A stretch of DNA of 64,000 nt from Dongia_B sp035539075. Its GTDB lineage: Bacteria; Pseudomonadota; Alphaproteobacteria; Dongiales; Dongiaceae. Of the stretch, positions 61,125 through 64,000 are shown piece after piece. The position numbers and the translations under genes are program-made. Location: positions 1-64,000 of the forward strand of contig DATLJB010000031.1 of the NCBI GenBank assembly GCA_035539075.1, given 5' to 3'. The notes under the pieces are model-generated. The model did not search any database. It saw only the letters and a program-made list of their open reading frames with translations, and was not told where the DNA came from. Positions within the stretch are counted from its first letter, which is position 1, and each line of letters starts with the position of its first letter.

Positions 61125-64000
61125 ACGCTGAACCGCAATTACTGATCATTTCGCCGCCCGCCGCCCCGGATCGGCAAGTTGCGGCGCGCATCGACGCCAT
61201 TTGGCGCGATGAGCAGCAGAAACGCCCCCAAGGCCTTTTCGATGGGCGCATTCTCAGCCTGGCGCGAATGGATGGCGATCGGTTGATCTGCCAGAGTCGG
61301 CCCTATCGCGACTTTCTCGCGCAGCAACGCGAGCCGGAGCTGGCTGCCATTCTCAAGGTGCGGCCCGTTGCCGTGGCCGGCCTGCTGGAATGCGCGGAAG
61401 GGCTGGTCTTCGGCAGACGCGGCCGCGACGTCACGGAAAGCGCCGGCAAATGGGAACTGGTTCCGTCAGGCGGTGTCGACGGCGGTTTGATCGAGCAAGG
61501 CGGCAGCAGGTTGCTTCACCGGCAACTCCGGATCGAACTGGAAGAAGAGGTCGGCATCCGCAGCGCCGAGATCGACCGGATCGCATTTATCGCCGCCATC
61601 CGATCAAGCCGATCGGGGGTCATCGATCTCGGCTTTCACTTATTCTCGCACCTCTCCGCCAGCGATATCATCGCTCGCCACGCGCAACTTGCGAAGAAGG
61701 AATATGACCGGCTCGAAATCGTTGCCGCGAGCCGTCTCGCCGAATTCCTGGAGGAGGCGAGCGAGCAGGTCGATGACGTCTCTCTCGCCTTGCTGCGGCA
61801 GGTTGGTCGCTTTATCGGTCAGCTCGGGCAGCGCCCGTTCCCGCGCGATCTCGAAGTCTTGGCGTCACCGGTGCTACGGGCTAAGCCGAAAAGAGCTGTC
61901 GTGATCGTGCAAGCCCGGACCAGTTCTACCCGGTTGCCGGCAAAGGTGCTGAAGCCCCTTGGCTCCAGGACCGTATTGGAACAATGCCTGCACCGCTGCC
62001 GGGCCATCGAGGGGATCGACGCGGTGGTTTGTGCAACGACCACGGATCCGGCGGATGATCGGATCGCAGCGATCGCGCAAGAGGCAGGCGTCCTGGTCTT
62101 TCGCGGCAGTGTTACAGATGTCCTGGGCCGTTATCTCGGCGCCGCCCGGCTTGCCGAAGCCGATATCATTCTGCGGGTCACCAGCGATTGTCCGCTGATC
62201 GATCCGGGTATTTGCGCAAAAGTTCTGCGGCTGCGTGAAGAGACCAGGGCGGATTATGTCAGCAACAACATGCCTGCATCATACCCGCATGGGCTGGACT
62301 GCGAGGCCTTCACCCGCGTGGCGCTGGAGCTTGCCGACGAGCAGGCCTCCGAGAGCTACGATCGCGAACACGTCACACCCTGGATCCGGCGCCAGCCGCA
62401 ACTGAAGCAGGCCAGCTTGATCGGACCCGGCTGGCCCGCCAGCGCCCAGCGCTGGACGCTCGACTATCCAGAAGACTACACCTTTTTCAAAGCCGTTTTC
62501 GACGCAACCCCGGAGGACCAGTTGCAGGACATGCAGTCTGTCCTCTCCGTGCTGGCGCGTCATCGTGAGATCGAGCAGATAAACGTCGCGCATAGCCGGG
62601 CCGGCGTTGCGGCCGGCCGCAGCGCTCTCGTCTTTCGGTTCGATGCGGATGAGACCATCGGCACAGGGCATGCAATGCGCTGCGCGACCGTATCAAGGCG
62701 TTTCGAGGAACTTGGCTGGCCCTGCTATTGGGCAGTCACCCGGCGGACCGCCACATTCCTCGGCCGCCGTATTCAGCCCGGCCAACTCATCATCCTGCCG
62801 GACGTCGCCTCCCATGACCAAAGAGCCGAAGCCGAGCTCGGTGCCATCGCGGCACAGGTCGCCGACATATCGCTGCTCGCCATCGACCACTACGCGCTGC
62901 CCGGAGATTTTGCGGCGAGGGCGCGTACCCTGGCACGCCAGGTCATGGTCTTCGATGACTTCGCCGATCGCCCCGTTGAGGCGGATATTATCGTCAATGC
63001 AACACCCGGCGTCAGCCATGCCAGCTATAGCAGCCTGGCTCCGCAATCGGCGAAGCTGCTGATCGGCGGCATGGCGGCACCGCTCCGGCAGCAGTTCGCT
63101 GCGCGCCGAGGTGTCGCGCTTGTGCAGCGGCAGGCATCGGTATCAGGCGTCAATCGCGTGTTGATCTCCTTTGGCGGGGTGGACCCGCTTGACGGGACGT
63201 CGCTGGCGATCGATGCGGTGCAAGCGGTGCTGCCTGCCGGCACGGTCGATGTCGTCCTCGGCGCCAACGCCCCCCATTTCAACCGCATCCGGTCGATGAT
63301 CGCCGGCTTGCCCCAATCCCCCGTGAAATTCCGCCTGCTGCAGGATGTTGCCGAGATGGCGGATCTGATGATGCAGGCGGATCTGTGCATTGGCGCCCCG
63401 GGCACGACCAGTTGGGAACGATGCTGCCTCGGCTTGCCCAGCCTTCTGGTGGGGATCGCGGAAAACCAGCGCAAGAACGCGGAGATCCTCGTCACCCGTG
63501 GCGCCGCACGGGGTTGCGGCTTCCTCACCACCGAGTCGCGCGCGGCGGTCCTGGACCGGCTCGCCGGAGAGTTACAGGGACTATCGCGGGATAGTGCCGC
63601 ACTACAGCGTATGTCGAAAAACGCCGGTGAAATATGCGACGGCCGCGGCGTGGATCGGATCGTCGTAAATTGCTTGCCGCCTGTGCCGATCGGCGAGGGC
63701 GTATCCTTGTTGGTGCGGACCGTGGAGGCGGCGGATGAAGCGCTTTTACTGGCTTGGCGGCAGGCGCCTGAAAGCCGCCGTTTCGGCTTCGATCAGCAAT
63801 CGCCGATCGGCGACGAGCATCACCGATGGCTCGACGGCAAGCTTCACTCGGTCGGCGATTTCCTGCTGATCGGCGAGGTTGGGGACGGGCCTGTCAGCTA
63901 TCTGCAAGCGGAACGGCGAGGCGACAACCGCGGTTCGCCGATCTATCTGTGCCGTCTCGTCGTCGCACCCGGCCAGTCCGGCCGCGTCGACTGTGCTTCC
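61121..64000 (+). CDS. Multidomain fusion: NUDIX-like, SpsF cytidylyltransferase, PseG-type hydrolase and GNAT (partial, runs off window)
   Basis: One open frame of 960 codons with no stop up to the window end. Four domains follow in order. Residues ~1-250 are NUDIX-like, with a box SGGVDGG...IELEEEVGI (117-147) that keeps the Glu cluster but has Ile for the usual Arg and a longer spacer. Residues ~257-490 are an SpsF-type nucleotidyltransferase: VIVQARTSSTRLPAKVLKPL, CATTTDPADD, RVTSDCPLIDP. Residues ~500-835 are PseG-like, with FDADETIGTGHAMRC (catalytic His517), LISFGGVDP and GAPGTTSWERCCLG. From ~860 a GNAT (PseH-like) domain starts. PseG and PseH act in pseudaminic acid synthesis. The GTG overlaps the HAD stop. 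Confidence 0.88.
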   Translation, partial: MNAEPQLLIISPPAAPDRQVAARIDAIWRDEQQKRPQGLFDGRILSLARMDGDRLICQSRPYRDFLAQQREPELAAILKVRPVAVAGLLECAEGLVFGRRGRDVTESAGKWELVPSGGVDGGLIEQGGSRLLHRQLRIELEEEVGIRSAEIDRIAFIAAIRSSRSGVIDLGFHLFSHLSASDIIARHAQLAKKEYDRLEIVAASRLAEFLEEASEQVDDVSLALLRQVGRFIGQLGQRPFPRDLEVLASPVLRAKPKRAVVIVQARTSSTRLPAKVLKPLGSRTVLEQCLHRCRAIEGIDAVVCATTTDPADDRIAAIAQEAGVLVFRGSVTDVLGRYLGAARLAEADIILRVTSDCPLIDPGICAKVLRLREETRADYVSNNMPASYPHGLDCEAFTRVALELADEQASESYDREHVTPWIRRQPQLKQASLIGPGWPASAQRWTLDYPEDYTFFKAVFDATPEDQLQDMQSVLSVLARHREIEQINVAHSRAGVAAGRSALVFRFDADETIGTGHAMRCATVSRRFEELGWPCYWAVTRRTATFLGRRIQPGQLIILPDVASHDQRAEAELGAIAAQVADISLLAIDHYALPGDFAARARTLARQVMVFDDFADRPVEADIIVNATPGVSHASYSSLAPQSAKLLIGGMAAPLRQQFAARRGVALVQRQASVSGVNRVLISFGGVDPLDGTSLAIDAVQAVLPAGTVDVVLGANAPHFNRIRSMIAGLPQSPVKFRLLQDVAEMADLMMQADLCIGAPGTTSWERCCLGLPSLLVGIAENQRKNAEILVTRGAARGCGFLTTESRAAVLDRLAGELQGLSRDSAALQRMSKNAGEICDGRGVDRIVVNCLPPVPIGEGVSLLVRTVEAADEALLLAWRQAPESRRFGFDQQSPIGDEHHRWLDGKLHSVGDFLLIGEVGDGPVSYLQAERRGDNRGSPIYLCRLVVAPGQSGRVDCAS

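Overview
This window is a GC-rich chromosomal segment of an alphaproteobacterium, most likely Rhodospirillales or a close relative. The signs are an LdtR-type MarR regulator, a RibBX-type (not RibBA) riboflavin enzyme, a small DUF6867-like membrane protein inside a liv operon, a K+-independent proton-pumping pyrophosphatase (GNTTKA motif), a CBP3-type cytochrome bc1 chaperone, and an ihfA-merR pair beside tRNA-Pro. I saw no insertion sequence, integrase, phage gene or CRISPR array. Genes are tightly packed and many overlap by 4 bp.

Layout. 1-10 kb: a truncated metY, a HIBCH-like crotonase, an LdtR-like regulator, a mandelate-racemase-type enzyme, a first surface-glycan group (unknown 644-aa protein, FkbM methyltransferase, GT-B-like protein) and glutaryl-CoA dehydrogenase. 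10-16.5 kb: a branched-chain amino acid ABC system, livHMGF, a DUF6867-like gene and the binding protein. 16.5-24.4 kb: rpiB, glyA, nrdR, ribD, ribE, ribBX, ribH, nusB and thiL (one-carbon, nucleotide and flavin metabolism), then a FliL-like protein. 24.5-34 kb: acyl-CoA ligase, hppA, bamE, bc1 chaperone, DUF177, rpmF, plsX, fabH, ihfA, merR and tRNA-Pro(GGG).

34-49.5 kb: a PAP2-type membrane phosphatase and a dihaem cytochrome c, then a reductive pyrimidine-degradation locus: dihydropyrimidinase, a RutR-type TetR repressor, PreT/PreA dihydropyrimidine dehydrogenase, a probable beta-ureidopropionase, and a four-gene ABC importer with a THI5-like binding protein. Palindromes matching the RutR consensus TTGACCAnnTGGTCAA lie before hydA, between rutR and preT, and before the ureidopropionase operon. 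A further near-perfect copy lies 25 kb away, just upstream of the liv binding-protein gene, suggesting a wider RutR regulon.

49.5-58 kb: a FrcABC/RbsABC-type sugar importer, a bestrophin-like channel, a chemoreceptor and parE. 58-64 kb: a second surface-glycan operon (GT-B-like protein, methyltransferase, HAD phosphatase) that ends in an open frame running off the window. In at least 960 codons it fuses a NUDIX-like domain, an SpsF-type cytidylyltransferase, a PseG-type nucleotide-sugar hydrolase and the start of a PseH-like GNAT acetyltransferase. This fusion, probably for a nonulosonic-acid-like sugar, is the most unusual object in the window.
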